20,370 nucleotides of DNA from DATLFQ01 sp035540915 (GTDB lineage: Bacteria; Actinomycetota; Acidimicrobiia; Acidimicrobiales; GCA-2861595): NCBI GenBank assembly GCA_035540915.1, contig DATLFQ010000040.1:1-20370 (forward strand), written 5' to 3'. A program made the position numbers and the translations under genes. Positions 1 through 6,394 of the stretch are shown in pieces. Under the pieces are notes generated by a model. The model searched no databases. It worked only from the letters and a program-made list of their open reading frames with translations, and was not told where the DNA came from. Each line of letters starts with the position of its first letter. The stretch's first letter is position 1.

Positions 1-41
1 GCCTCGCGGTTCGGCTCTCTCACTTGCGAAACTTTACCACT

Positions 42-73
42 GTTTCCTGTTTCCGTACACGGAAACAGGAAAC
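42..73. repeat. Perfect 15-bp inverted repeat, operator-like
   Basis: The arms 42-56 (GTTTCCTGTTTCCGT) and 59-73 (ACGGAAACAGGAAAC) are exact reverse complements with a 2-base spacer. Each arm also contains a tandem 7-mer, TGTTTCC twice. The site lies in a relatively AT-rich patch beyond the 3' end of the VapC-type gene. No T-run follows on either strand, so a classical intrinsic terminator is unlikely. A binding site for a dimeric regulator or recombinase is possible. The protein involved is not visible in the window. Confidence 0.75.
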
Positions 74-121
74 GACCCGCCTAGGCCGTCGTCACACCGA
101 GGCCCTCCGGCCAAGCCCGAC

Positions 122-529
122 TCACGTGGTCTCGGTCAGAAGGACGAGTCCGTCGTGGTCGACGAACGGTGCCAGATCCTTCGTGTTCAGGGTGACGAGT
201 GGTAGTCGGTGCCGCACGCAGCATGCAGCGATCCACGTGTCGTTCTGGGGCCGCGGTCGGCCACGTAGCTGAGCGCCCGCCGACATCCTCGCCCAGGTCT
301 TGGCGATCTCGGCGTCGTAGGGAATGATCGGTCGCCTGCCGATCCAGCCCTCCAGCCCCGAGCGGTTCGCCTCTCCCCAACTTCGGACTTCCGCCCACTT
401 CCACAGCTCGCCGACCGTCACGAATGTCAGCCAGACGCGAGCGCCTACGACGTGCCGCTGCACCCAGTCGGGTGCTCTGGACTTCTGGATCACCGACGCG
501 ACGTCGGTGTCGATGACAACGTCGACCAC
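122..529 (-). CDS. vapC: VapC-like PIN-domain toxin
   Basis: This 135-residue protein has the PIN-domain ribonuclease layout. An N-terminal strand reads VVIDTDVASV with the first catalytic Asp at D7. E41 (TVGELW), D97 (QNDTWIAA) and D118 (LNTKDLAPF) complete the acidic Mg2+ site. VapC toxins cleave tRNA or rRNA when their antitoxin is lost. The length is normal for the family. I chose the GTG at 529 because the fold begins there and it lies 7 bases after the antitoxin stop. The same frame stays open to 673, but those residues have no PIN character and overlap the antitoxin gene. The pair is probably co-transcribed and translationally coupled. The target RNA cannot be told from sequence. Confidence 0.85.
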   Translation of the reverse strand: MVDVVIDTDVASVIQKSRAPDWVQRHVVGARVWLTFVTVGELWKWAEVRSWGEANRSGLEGWIGRRPIIPYDAEIAKTWARMSAGAQLRGRPRPQNDTWIAACCVRHRLPLVTLNTKDLAPFVDHDGLVLLTETT

Positions 530-536
530 GTCGATG

Positions 537-728
537 TCAGTCGAGCGAAGAAGTGCGCGACGAACGGAGGTCGGCAAGGAAATCGGCAAGCTCCTGGTCC
601 GAGTCCCAGATGTCCGCTGCGAGCTCACCCAGACTGCCGACTTCCGTCGCCCGCTGAAGAAGCGCCAGGTCATCGATCGTCAACGCCTTCGAGGCCGCCA
701 TCACATTGTCCTCGCGCTGCTCGCTCAC
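537..728 (-). CDS. Putative VapB-type antitoxin
   Basis: This small acidic, helix-rich protein of 63 residues lies immediately upstream of the PIN toxin gene, which is where a cognate antitoxin belongs. The function comes from that position; I do not recognise a ribbon-helix-helix, AbrB or Phd DNA-binding segment. Two starts are plausible. The GTG at 728 sits 7 bases after a TACGCT -10 element (741-736), which matches the leaderless pattern of neighbouring genes. An ATG at 701 has a good GAGGA Shine-Dalgarno 7 bases upstream and would give 54 residues. The C-terminal half, rich in Asp, Glu and Leu, could be the part that wraps the toxin. An unusual antitoxin family is possible. Confidence 0.6.
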   Translation of the reverse strand: MSEQREDNVMAASKALTIDDLALLQRATEVGSLGELAADIWDSDQELADFLADLRSSRTSSLD

Positions 729-735
729 GTCACCC

Positions 736-741
736 AGCGTA
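736..741 (-). promoter_or_regulatory. -10 element of the toxin-antitoxin operon
   Basis: The minus strand reads TACGCT (741 to 736), 7 bases before the GTG at 728. It fits the TANNNT pattern seen before several other starts here. No convincing -35 is visible. Confidence 0.4.
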
Positions 742-997
742 CGCGCCTGATCGATCTGTCGTAGGACCCCCCTCGTGGACGAGATCCGGGACGACTCTTC
801 CACCAACCCGCGTCATGAGGGACGAAAGTCCGGCCCGGCGGCCAGTCCTGACCTCTTGGAGCCGGCCTTGCTCACGTCCGCTGCGATTCAGCGCGTGTCC
901 TTTTCGTGTCCTGGGAGCCCGGAACGGCCTCCGACGGCCCTCGCCAAACCCGCCCCGAAGGGCCGCCACACCCCCTCTGACCAGCACCTTTACCTTG

Positions 998-1081
<84 letters not shown>

Positions 1082-1154
1082 GAGCCAGCGTCGGCGTTCA
1101 GGCTACCGGATCGCCTGGTGCCCGGCCCCGGGCCTTTCGGGGGGCGCCCGTGGG

Positions 1155-1160
1155 TAAGGT
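1155..1160 (+). promoter_or_regulatory. -10 element of the fhaA-pknB operon
   Basis: TAAGGT lies 10 bases before the fhaA ATG, with no Shine-Dalgarno between them. It would start transcription at or just before the ATG. The spacing is slightly longer than at the other TANNNT sites here. No clear -35 was found. Confidence 0.45.
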
Positions 1161-1170
1161 ACGGCCGACC

Positions 1171-1827
1171 ATGGGACTCCAGCAGTTCGAGCGCAGGCTC
1201 GAGCGTCTCGTCGAAGGCGTGTTCGCCAAGGCGTTCCGGGGCGGCCTGCAGCCGGTCGAGCTGGGTCGCCGGCTCACGCGCGAGATGGACGCCCACCGCA
1301 CCGTCGGCGTGCACGGTGTCATCGTGCCCAACGCCTTCACCTTCGCCGTCGCCCCGAAGGACCTGGAGCGCTTCGCCTCCTTCTCCGAAGCCCTGGTCCG
1401 CGAGCTGGCCGACGCCGCCCGGGAGCACGCGCGCAACGAGGCCTACGGCTTCGTCGGACCGGTCGAGATCACCTTGGAGGCCGACGAGGCGCTGACGCCG
1501 GGCATGTTCCTGGTGTCGGGGACGATGCAGGAGGCGCCCGGTGGCGTCGCCGTCGGGGCCCTGGTCCTGGCCGACGGGAGCCGGGTAGCGATCGGGGAGG
1601 CGCCGGTGGTCATCGGCCGGATGGCGGACTGCGACGTCGTCCTGCGCGACGAGGGGGTCAGCCGGCGCCACGCCGAGGTCCGCCGTCAGGGCCACGACAT
1701 CGTGATCGTCGACCTCGACTCGATGAACGGCACCAAGGTGAACGGGGCCGGCGTGCGCCAGCAGCGGCTGGCCGACGGCGACGACATTATGCTGGGTTCC
1801 AGCAGGCTGCGCTTCGAGGCATCGTAG
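1171..1827 (+). CDS. fhaA: FHA-domain protein with DUF3662 (FhaA)
   Basis: The product has 218 residues. Residues 1-105 are a DUF3662 (FhaA N-terminal) domain beginning GLQQFERRLERLVEG. Residues about 125-215 are a forkhead-associated domain with VIGR (147-150), SRRHAEV (164-170) and the phosphothreonine-pocket segment DLDSMNGTKVNG (181-192). FhaA reads phosphothreonines made by PknB-type kinases and binds the lipid II flippase MurJ in mycobacteria. The gene heads an operon of cell-wall regulators. The protein is much shorter than the roughly 527-residue M. tuberculosis form because the long disordered linker is nearly absent. The ATG at 1171 is chosen because the domain starts immediately after it. 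Confidence 0.95.
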   Translation: MGLQQFERRLERLVEGVFAKAFRGGLQPVELGRRLTREMDAHRTVGVHGVIVPNAFTFAVAPKDLERFASFSEALVRELADAAREHARNEAYGFVGPVEITLEADEALTPGMFLVSGTMQEAPGGVAVGALVLADGSRVAIGEAPVVIGRMADCDVVLRDEGVSRRHAEVRRQGHDIVIVDLDSMNGTKVNGAGVRQQRLADGDDIMLGSSRLRFEAS

Positions 1828-1835
1828 GCCGCGCC

Positions 1836-2318
1836 ATGCCCGAGTCGCTGCTCGCCGTCCTGAAGTTCTGCTCCCTGGCCCTGCTGTGGCTGTTCTTCCT
1901 GCGCGTCCTGTGGGCGGTCTGGGCCGAGGTCCGGGCCCCCGCGCCGGCACCCGCACCGGCGCCGGTCCGGCGCGGCGGGCCGACGGGCGGCGCCGCGCCC
2001 GCCAGGGGCGGCGCTGCGACAACCGAGGCCATGCGCCTCAAGGTGGTCGAGCCGGCGGCGGCCCGGGGGACCAGCTACGACCTGGCCGACGAGCTGACCA
2101 TCGGTCGGGCCGCCGGCTGCCAGGTGGCGCTGCCCGACGACACCTATGCCAGCCAGCTGCACGCCCGGTTGTTCCGGCGGGACGGCCGCCTGTGGCTGGA
2201 GGACCTGGGCTCCACCAACGGGACCTACCTCAACGCCAAGGCGGTGACCGCCCCGGTGGCGCTGCGCCGGGGCGACCGGGTGCAGGTCGGCCGGACCGTG
2301 CTGGAGGTGGCGAAGTGA
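1836..2318 (+). CDS. fhaB: FHA-domain membrane protein (FhaB/FipA)
   Basis: The product has 160 residues, close to the usual FhaB length. One transmembrane helix spans about residues 5-29. An Ala/Pro/Gly-rich linker runs to about residue 65, and a C-terminal FHA domain follows with LTIGR, SQLHARL and DLGSTNGTYLN. The phosphopeptide-binding Arg, Ser, His and Asn positions are all present. FhaB (FipA) is a phosphothreonine-binding division protein and a substrate of the operon's kinase in mycobacteria. The gene starts 8 bases after fhaA, and its stop overlaps the pstP start as GTGA, so the genes are co-transcribed and probably translationally coupled. Confidence 0.93.
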   Translation: MPESLLAVLKFCSLALLWLFFLRVLWAVWAEVRAPAPAPAPAPVRRGGPTGGAAPARGGAATTEAMRLKVVEPAAARGTSYDLADELTIGRAAGCQVALPDDTYASQLHARLFRRDGRLWLEDLGSTNGTYLNAKAVTAPVALRRGDRVQVGRTVLEVAK

Positions 2319-3625
2319 CCAGGCTGCGGGCCGGGGCGGCCACCGACGTAGGACTGGTCCGGTCGAACAACCAGGACCAGTTCCTGGTGGCCGAGCGGTT
2401 GTTCGCGGTCGCCGACGGCATGGGCGGCCACGCCGCCGGCGAGGTGGCCTCGCTCACCGCCCTCGAGGCGCTCCGGGCGGCGTTCGACGGCGACCGCACC
2501 GCCGACGGCCTGGCCGACGCGGTCCGCAACGCCAACCGGGCGGTGTGGGACCGGGCCCACGAGCAGCGCGATCTGCGCGGCATGGGCACCACGCTCACCG
2601 CGGTGGCCCTCGTCGTCGACGACCGCGAGGACGAGGTGCTGGCCATCGTCAACGTCGGCGACTCCCGGGCGTACCTGCTGCGCGACGGGGAGCTCGACCA
2701 GCTCACCGACGACCACAGCGTCCCCGCCGAGCTGCACCGGGCCGGCCGCCTCAGCCCCTCCGAGGCGGCGGCCCACCCGCAGCGCAACGTGCTGACCCGC
2801 GCCCTCGGCGTCGACCCCGACGTGGAGGTCGACTGCTTCCGGGTCACCCCCTACCGCGGCGATCGCCTGGCGCTGGCCAGCGACGGGCTCTTCAACGAGG
2901 TCGACGACCGGGACATCGCCCGGGTCCTGCGCACCGAGCCCGACCCCGAGGAGGCGGCCGAGGAACTGGTACGCCTGGCCCGCGACGGCGGTGGCAACGA
3001 CAACATCACCGTGGTGGTGGTCGACGTGGTCGACGACGACGACCGGGCCGCCCGCGCCTCGCGGGCCCTGCGCACGGCCTCGGCCGGTAGGACGGCGACG
3101 ACCGCCGGCGGGGCGGCTGCCGCACCACCCTCGGCGCCGGCCGAGCGGTCGTCACCGCGGCCCGCTCCGACACCGCCCCGTGCCGGCTCTCCTCCGCCGC
3201 CGCCCGAGCCTCGACGGCGCCTGCTGACGCTGCGGTCGGTGCTGTTCTTCGTCGCCCTCCTGGCGGTGCTCGGCGCTGGATTCGGGGCCGTCGGCTGGTT
3301 CGCCCGGGCCGGCTACTTCGTCGGCGAGGAGGACGGCGAGGTCGTCATCTTCAAGGGCCGCCCCGGCGGCCTGCTGTGGTTCTCGCCCACCGTGGAGGAC
3401 CGCACCGGCACGCGCCTGGAGGAGATCAGGGAGAGCCGACGGCCCGACATCGAGAGCGGCCACGAGGTCACCTCGCTCGGCGACGCCCGCCGCTACGTGG
3501 AGAACAACCTGGCGCCGACCACGACGACCACCACGACCACCATCACGCCCCCGCCGAGCTTCCCGACCGCGCCGTCGACCGCGCCGGCCGGCATCGCCCC
3601 CGCGCCGAGCACAACGCGACCGTGA
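2315..3625 (+). CDS. pstP: PP2C-family Ser/Thr phosphatase (PstP)
   Basis: The product has 436 residues. Residues 1-238 form a PPM phosphatase with metal-binding motifs VADGMGGHAAGE (32-43, D34), NVGDSRAYL (113-121), ASDGLF (188-193, D190) and GGNDNITVVVV (226-236, D229). A Pro/Ala-rich juxtamembrane linker follows, then a transmembrane helix at about 309-329 and a 107-residue extracytoplasmic part ending in a Thr/Pro-rich tail. PstP reverses phosphorylation by the PASTA kinase and acts on division and cell-wall proteins. The GTG start overlaps the fhaB stop (GTGA), and the frame upstream of it lacks phosphatase character. The topology matches mycobacterial PstP, with a shorter outer domain. 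Confidence 0.95.
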   Translation: MTRLRAGAATDVGLVRSNNQDQFLVAERLFAVADGMGGHAAGEVASLTALEALRAAFDGDRTADGLADAVRNANRAVWDRAHEQRDLRGMGTTLTAVALVVDDREDEVLAIVNVGDSRAYLLRDGELDQLTDDHSVPAELHRAGRLSPSEAAAHPQRNVLTRALGVDPDVEVDCFRVTPYRGDRLALASDGLFNEVDDRDIARVLRTEPDPEEAAEELVRLARDGGGNDNITVVVVDVVDDDDRAARASRALRTASAGRTATTAGGAAAAPPSAPAERSSPRPAPTPPRAGSPPPPPEPRRRLLTLRSVLFFVALLAVLGAGFGAVGWFARAGYFVGEEDGEVVIFKGRPGGLLWFSPTVEDRTGTRLEEIRESRRPDIESGHEVTSLGDARRYVENNLAPTTTTTTTTITPPPSFPTAPSTAPAGIAPAPSTTRP

Positions 3626-4926
3626 CCCGGTCGCCGGCCCGCAGCACCGAGCTCGGGCTCGTCGTGCTGGCTGCGCTGGCGACGGCCGGGCTGTACGCCC
3701 TGGCCAGCCTCGGCCGGTCCGCGTCCCTCCCGGCGGACATCGTGCCGTTCCTGGCGGTCATCATCGGACTGTTCGTCACGGCCCACGTCGCCGTCCGCTT
3801 CCTGGCGCCCGACGCCGACGGAACGCTGCTGCCCCTGGCCGCGCTGCTCAACGGCATGGGCTACGTCTTCATCGCCCGCCTCGACCCCGACCTGGCCGGG
3901 CTGCAGGCGGTGTGGACCGCCGTCGGCGTCGGCGCGTTCGTCGGCACGCTGGCCGTCGTCCGGCGGGCCCGGGACCTGGAGCGCTACCGCTACTCGTTCG
4001 CACTGGTCGGCGTCGGCCTGCTGATCCTTCCACTGGCCCCCGTCATCGGCCGGAACATCCGCGGCTCGCGCCTGTGGGTACAGCTCGGCTCGCTGACCTT
4101 CCAACCCGGGGAGCTGGCCAAGATCGCCCTGGCCGTGTTCTTCGCCGCCTACCTGGTGGAGAAGCGCGAGCTGCTGACCCAGGCCACCGCCGGCGCCCGA
4201 GGACGCGCCTTCGGCCCGATCCTGCTGGCCTGGGGCGCCTCCCTCGTGGTCATGACCGCCGAGCGCGACCTGGGCTCGTCGCTGCTGTTCTTCACCCTGT
4301 TCGTGACGATGCTGTGGGTGGCCACCGGACAGGCCCGCTACCTCGGGCTCGGTCTCGGCCTGTTCTCGGCCGGAGCCTTCTTCGCGTACACCACCTTCAC
4401 CCACGTGCAGACTCGTGTGCGGGTCTGGCTGGACCCGTGGTCGCGGGCCGCCGAGGAGGGCTTCCAGCTGGTCCAGGCGGCGTACGCCATGGGCTCGGGC
4501 GGCCTGGCCGGCACCGGGCCCGGGCTGGGGGCGCCGGGGCGCATCCCGGCCGCGTCCACCGACTTCATCTTCGTGGTGGTGGCCGAGGAACTGGGCCTGC
4601 TCGGCGCCGCTGCCGTCCTGGCCAGCTTCGCCCTGATGGTCGGCGCCGGCCTGCGCATCGCCGTGCGCTCGGACCAGCCGTTCGAGAAGCTGCTGGCCGC
4701 CGGCCTCACCACGATCATCGCCGTGCAGAGCTTCATCATCGTGGGAGGCGTCACCCGCCTGGTGCCCCTGACCGGGGTGACCCTGCCGTTCATGTCCTAC
4801 GGCGGGTCGTCGCTGCTGGCCAACTACATCCTCCTGGCGCTGCTCCTGCGGGTCTCGAACGACAGCGCCCGCCGGGCCGAGCGCCAGGCCGGCATGGTCG
4901 ACGAGACGGTGGGCCTGGCCCGATGA
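3622..4926 (+). CDS. rodA: SEDS peptidoglycan glycosyltransferase (RodA/FtsW family)
   Basis: This polytopic membrane protein has 434 residues and about ten or more hydrophobic helices. It carries SEDS-family signatures: GSRLWVQLGSLTFQPGELAK, with the conserved Gln-Pro-Glu region, and near the C-terminus the loop PLTGVTLPFMSYGGSS. SEDS proteins polymerise lipid II into glycan strands and work with a class B transpeptidase, here encoded 7 bases downstream. The position between pstP and pbpA matches mycobacterial rodA rather than ftsW, which normally sits in the dcw cluster. The GTG start overlaps the pstP stop (GTGA). An out-of-frame ATGA at the stop does not open a gene. Confidence 0.93.
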   Translation: MTRSPARSTELGLVVLAALATAGLYALASLGRSASLPADIVPFLAVIIGLFVTAHVAVRFLAPDADGTLLPLAALLNGMGYVFIARLDPDLAGLQAVWTAVGVGAFVGTLAVVRRARDLERYRYSFALVGVGLLILPLAPVIGRNIRGSRLWVQLGSLTFQPGELAKIALAVFFAAYLVEKRELLTQATAGARGRAFGPILLAWGASLVVMTAERDLGSSLLFFTLFVTMLWVATGQARYLGLGLGLFSAGAFFAYTTFTHVQTRVRVWLDPWSRAAEEGFQLVQAAYAMGSGGLAGTGPGLGAPGRIPAASTDFIFVVVAEELGLLGAAAVLASFALMVGAGLRIAVRSDQPFEKLLAAGLTTIIAVQSFIIVGGVTRLVPLTGVTLPFMSYGGSSLLANYILLALLLRVSNDSARRAERQAGMVDETVGLAR

Positions 4927-4933
4927 ACGCGCC

Positions 4934-6382
4934 ATGAACCGCCAGATACGCCGCCTCGGGCTGGCGCTGGTGCTGCTGTTCGGGGCGCTGTTCGTCCAGC
5001 TCAACTATCTCCAGGTGCTGCGGGCCGACGAGCTGGCCAACGCGCCGGGCAACACCCGCAACGCGGTCCGGGACTTCAACCGGGCGCGGGGCACCATCGA
5101 GTCGGCCGACGGCGCCGTGCTGGCCCGGTCGGTCCCCAGCGACGGCCCGTTCGACCGCCTGCGCCAGTACCCCGAGACGTCCCTGTTCGCCCACATCACC
5201 GGCTACCTGTCGTTCACGTTCGGCAGCGAGGGGGTCGAGCGCAGCTACAACGCCGACTTGGCCGGGCGCAGCGCGCCGCTCACCGGGCTGCGCGACGTCC
5301 TGTCCGACCGCGAGCGGACCGGCAACGTCGTCCTCACGGTGTCCAAGGGCCTGCAGCAGGTGGCCCGCGACGCCCTGGGCGACCGCAAGGGGGCGGTGGT
5401 CGCGTTGAACCCCGTCGACGGCGCCGTGCTGGCCATGTGGGCGTTCCCGTCCTACGACCCCAACCCGCTGGCCGCCCACAACCAGCAGTCCGTGCAGGCG
5501 GCGTGGGAGGCGCTGCAGTCCGATCCCGGCAAGCCCCTCCTCCCCCGCAGCTATCGCGAGCGGTACGCGCCGGGCTCCACCTTCAAGGTGGTGACGGCGG
5601 CGGCGGCCATCGAGCGGGCGCCCGAGCTGGCCACCAGGGACTATCCGACGCTGCGGGCGCTCGACCTGCCCCAGACCGACCGGGACCTTCCCAACTTCGG
5701 CGGCGGCGCCTGCGGCGGGATGCTTCCGGCGCTGCTGGCTCGTTCCTGCAACACCGGCTTCGGCCAGATGGGCCTCGACCTCGGCGCGCAGCCCCTGGCT
5801 GCCGAGGCGCAGGACTTCGGCTTCGGCGAGCGACCGCCGCTCGACCTCCCGGCGCCCGCAGTCTCCGTCTTCCCCGCCGTCTCTTCGTTCGACCGGGACC
5901 TGCCCTCGCTTGCCCAGTCGGCCATCGGCCAGCGCGACGTGGCGGCCACCCCGCTGCAGATGGCGCTCGTGGCGGCCGGCGTGGCCAACGGCGGCGTCGT
6001 CATGAAGCCCCACGTGATGGCCGAGGTCCGCGACGACCAGGGCGCGGTGGTGCGCCGCTACCAGCCCGAGGCCTGGCAGCAGGCCATGGACCCCACCGCC
6101 GCCGCCGCCCTGCGCGACCTCATGGTCGGCGTGGTCAACGGCGGCACCGCCGGCCGGGCCGCCGTCCCCGGCGTGCAGGTGGCGGCCAAGACCGGCACGG
6201 CCCAGACCGTGGGCGACAACGCCCACGCCTGGCTGATCGCCTTCGCACCGGCCGACGCCCCCCGGGTGGCGGTCGCCGTCATCGTCGAGAGCCAGCCCGG
6301 GCTGGGCGACGACCAGACCGGCGGCCGGGTGGCCGCCCCGATCGCCCAGGCCGTCATGAAGGCCGCCCTGGGTACCCCGTAG
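4934..6382 (+). CDS. pbpA: Class B penicillin-binding protein (PbpA)
   Basis: The product has 482 residues, close to the 491 of M. tuberculosis PbpA. An N-terminal anchor helix (8-25) precedes the PBP dimerisation region. The transpeptidase domain has the active-site SxxK as STFK (S215, K218), the SxN motif as SCN (271-273) and KTG at 419-421, so all three penicillin-binding motifs are intact. It cross-links peptidoglycan and pairs with the SEDS protein encoded just upstream. In mycobacteria PbpA is a substrate of PknB. The ATG at 4934 puts the anchor helix at the right distance from the N-terminus. Confidence 0.95.
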   Translation: MNRQIRRLGLALVLLFGALFVQLNYLQVLRADELANAPGNTRNAVRDFNRARGTIESADGAVLARSVPSDGPFDRLRQYPETSLFAHITGYLSFTFGSEGVERSYNADLAGRSAPLTGLRDVLSDRERTGNVVLTVSKGLQQVARDALGDRKGAVVALNPVDGAVLAMWAFPSYDPNPLAAHNQQSVQAAWEALQSDPGKPLLPRSYRERYAPGSTFKVVTAAAAIERAPELATRDYPTLRALDLPQTDRDLPNFGGGACGGMLPALLARSCNTGFGQMGLDLGAQPLAAEAQDFGFGERPPLDLPAPAVSVFPAVSSFDRDLPSLAQSAIGQRDVAATPLQMALVAAGVANGGVVMKPHVMAEVRDDQGAVVRRYQPEAWQQAMDPTAAAALRDLMVGVVNGGTAGRAAVPGVQVAAKTGTAQTVGDNAHAWLIAFAPADAPRVAVAVIVESQPGLGDDQTGGRVAAPIAQAVMKAALGTP

Positions 6383-6385
6383 GCT
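6380..6385 (+). promoter_or_regulatory. Possible internal -10 element for pknB
   Basis: TAGGCT overlaps the pbpA stop codon and ends 9 bases before the pknB ATG. It could give pknB its own leaderless transcript inside the operon. The TAG is also required by the pbpA stop, so chance is a real alternative. Confidence 0.35.
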
Positions 6386-6394
6386 GCACCGGGC

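Noticed and set aside
960..997. Possible terminator hairpin after tRNA-Leu (GCCC-TTCG-GGGC near 950-970)
   Set aside because: The stem is only four pairs with no T-run, so I could not support it above chance in this GC-rich DNA.
3517..3546. Simple ACC/ACG repeat as a microsatellite or phase-variable tract
   Set aside because: It is a mixed-codon Thr run in frame within pstP. The codon mixture would limit slippage, so it reads as protein-level repetition.
4923..4937. ATGA overlap at the rodA stop as the pbpA start
   Set aside because: That ATG is out of frame with pbpA and meets a stop after four codons. The ATG at 4934 is used.
3493..5004. 503-codon minus-strand open frame opposite pstP and rodA
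   Set aside because: It is antisense to rodA and has a Gln/Gly/Arg/Asp-rich composition without motifs, typical of a GC-rich shadow frame.
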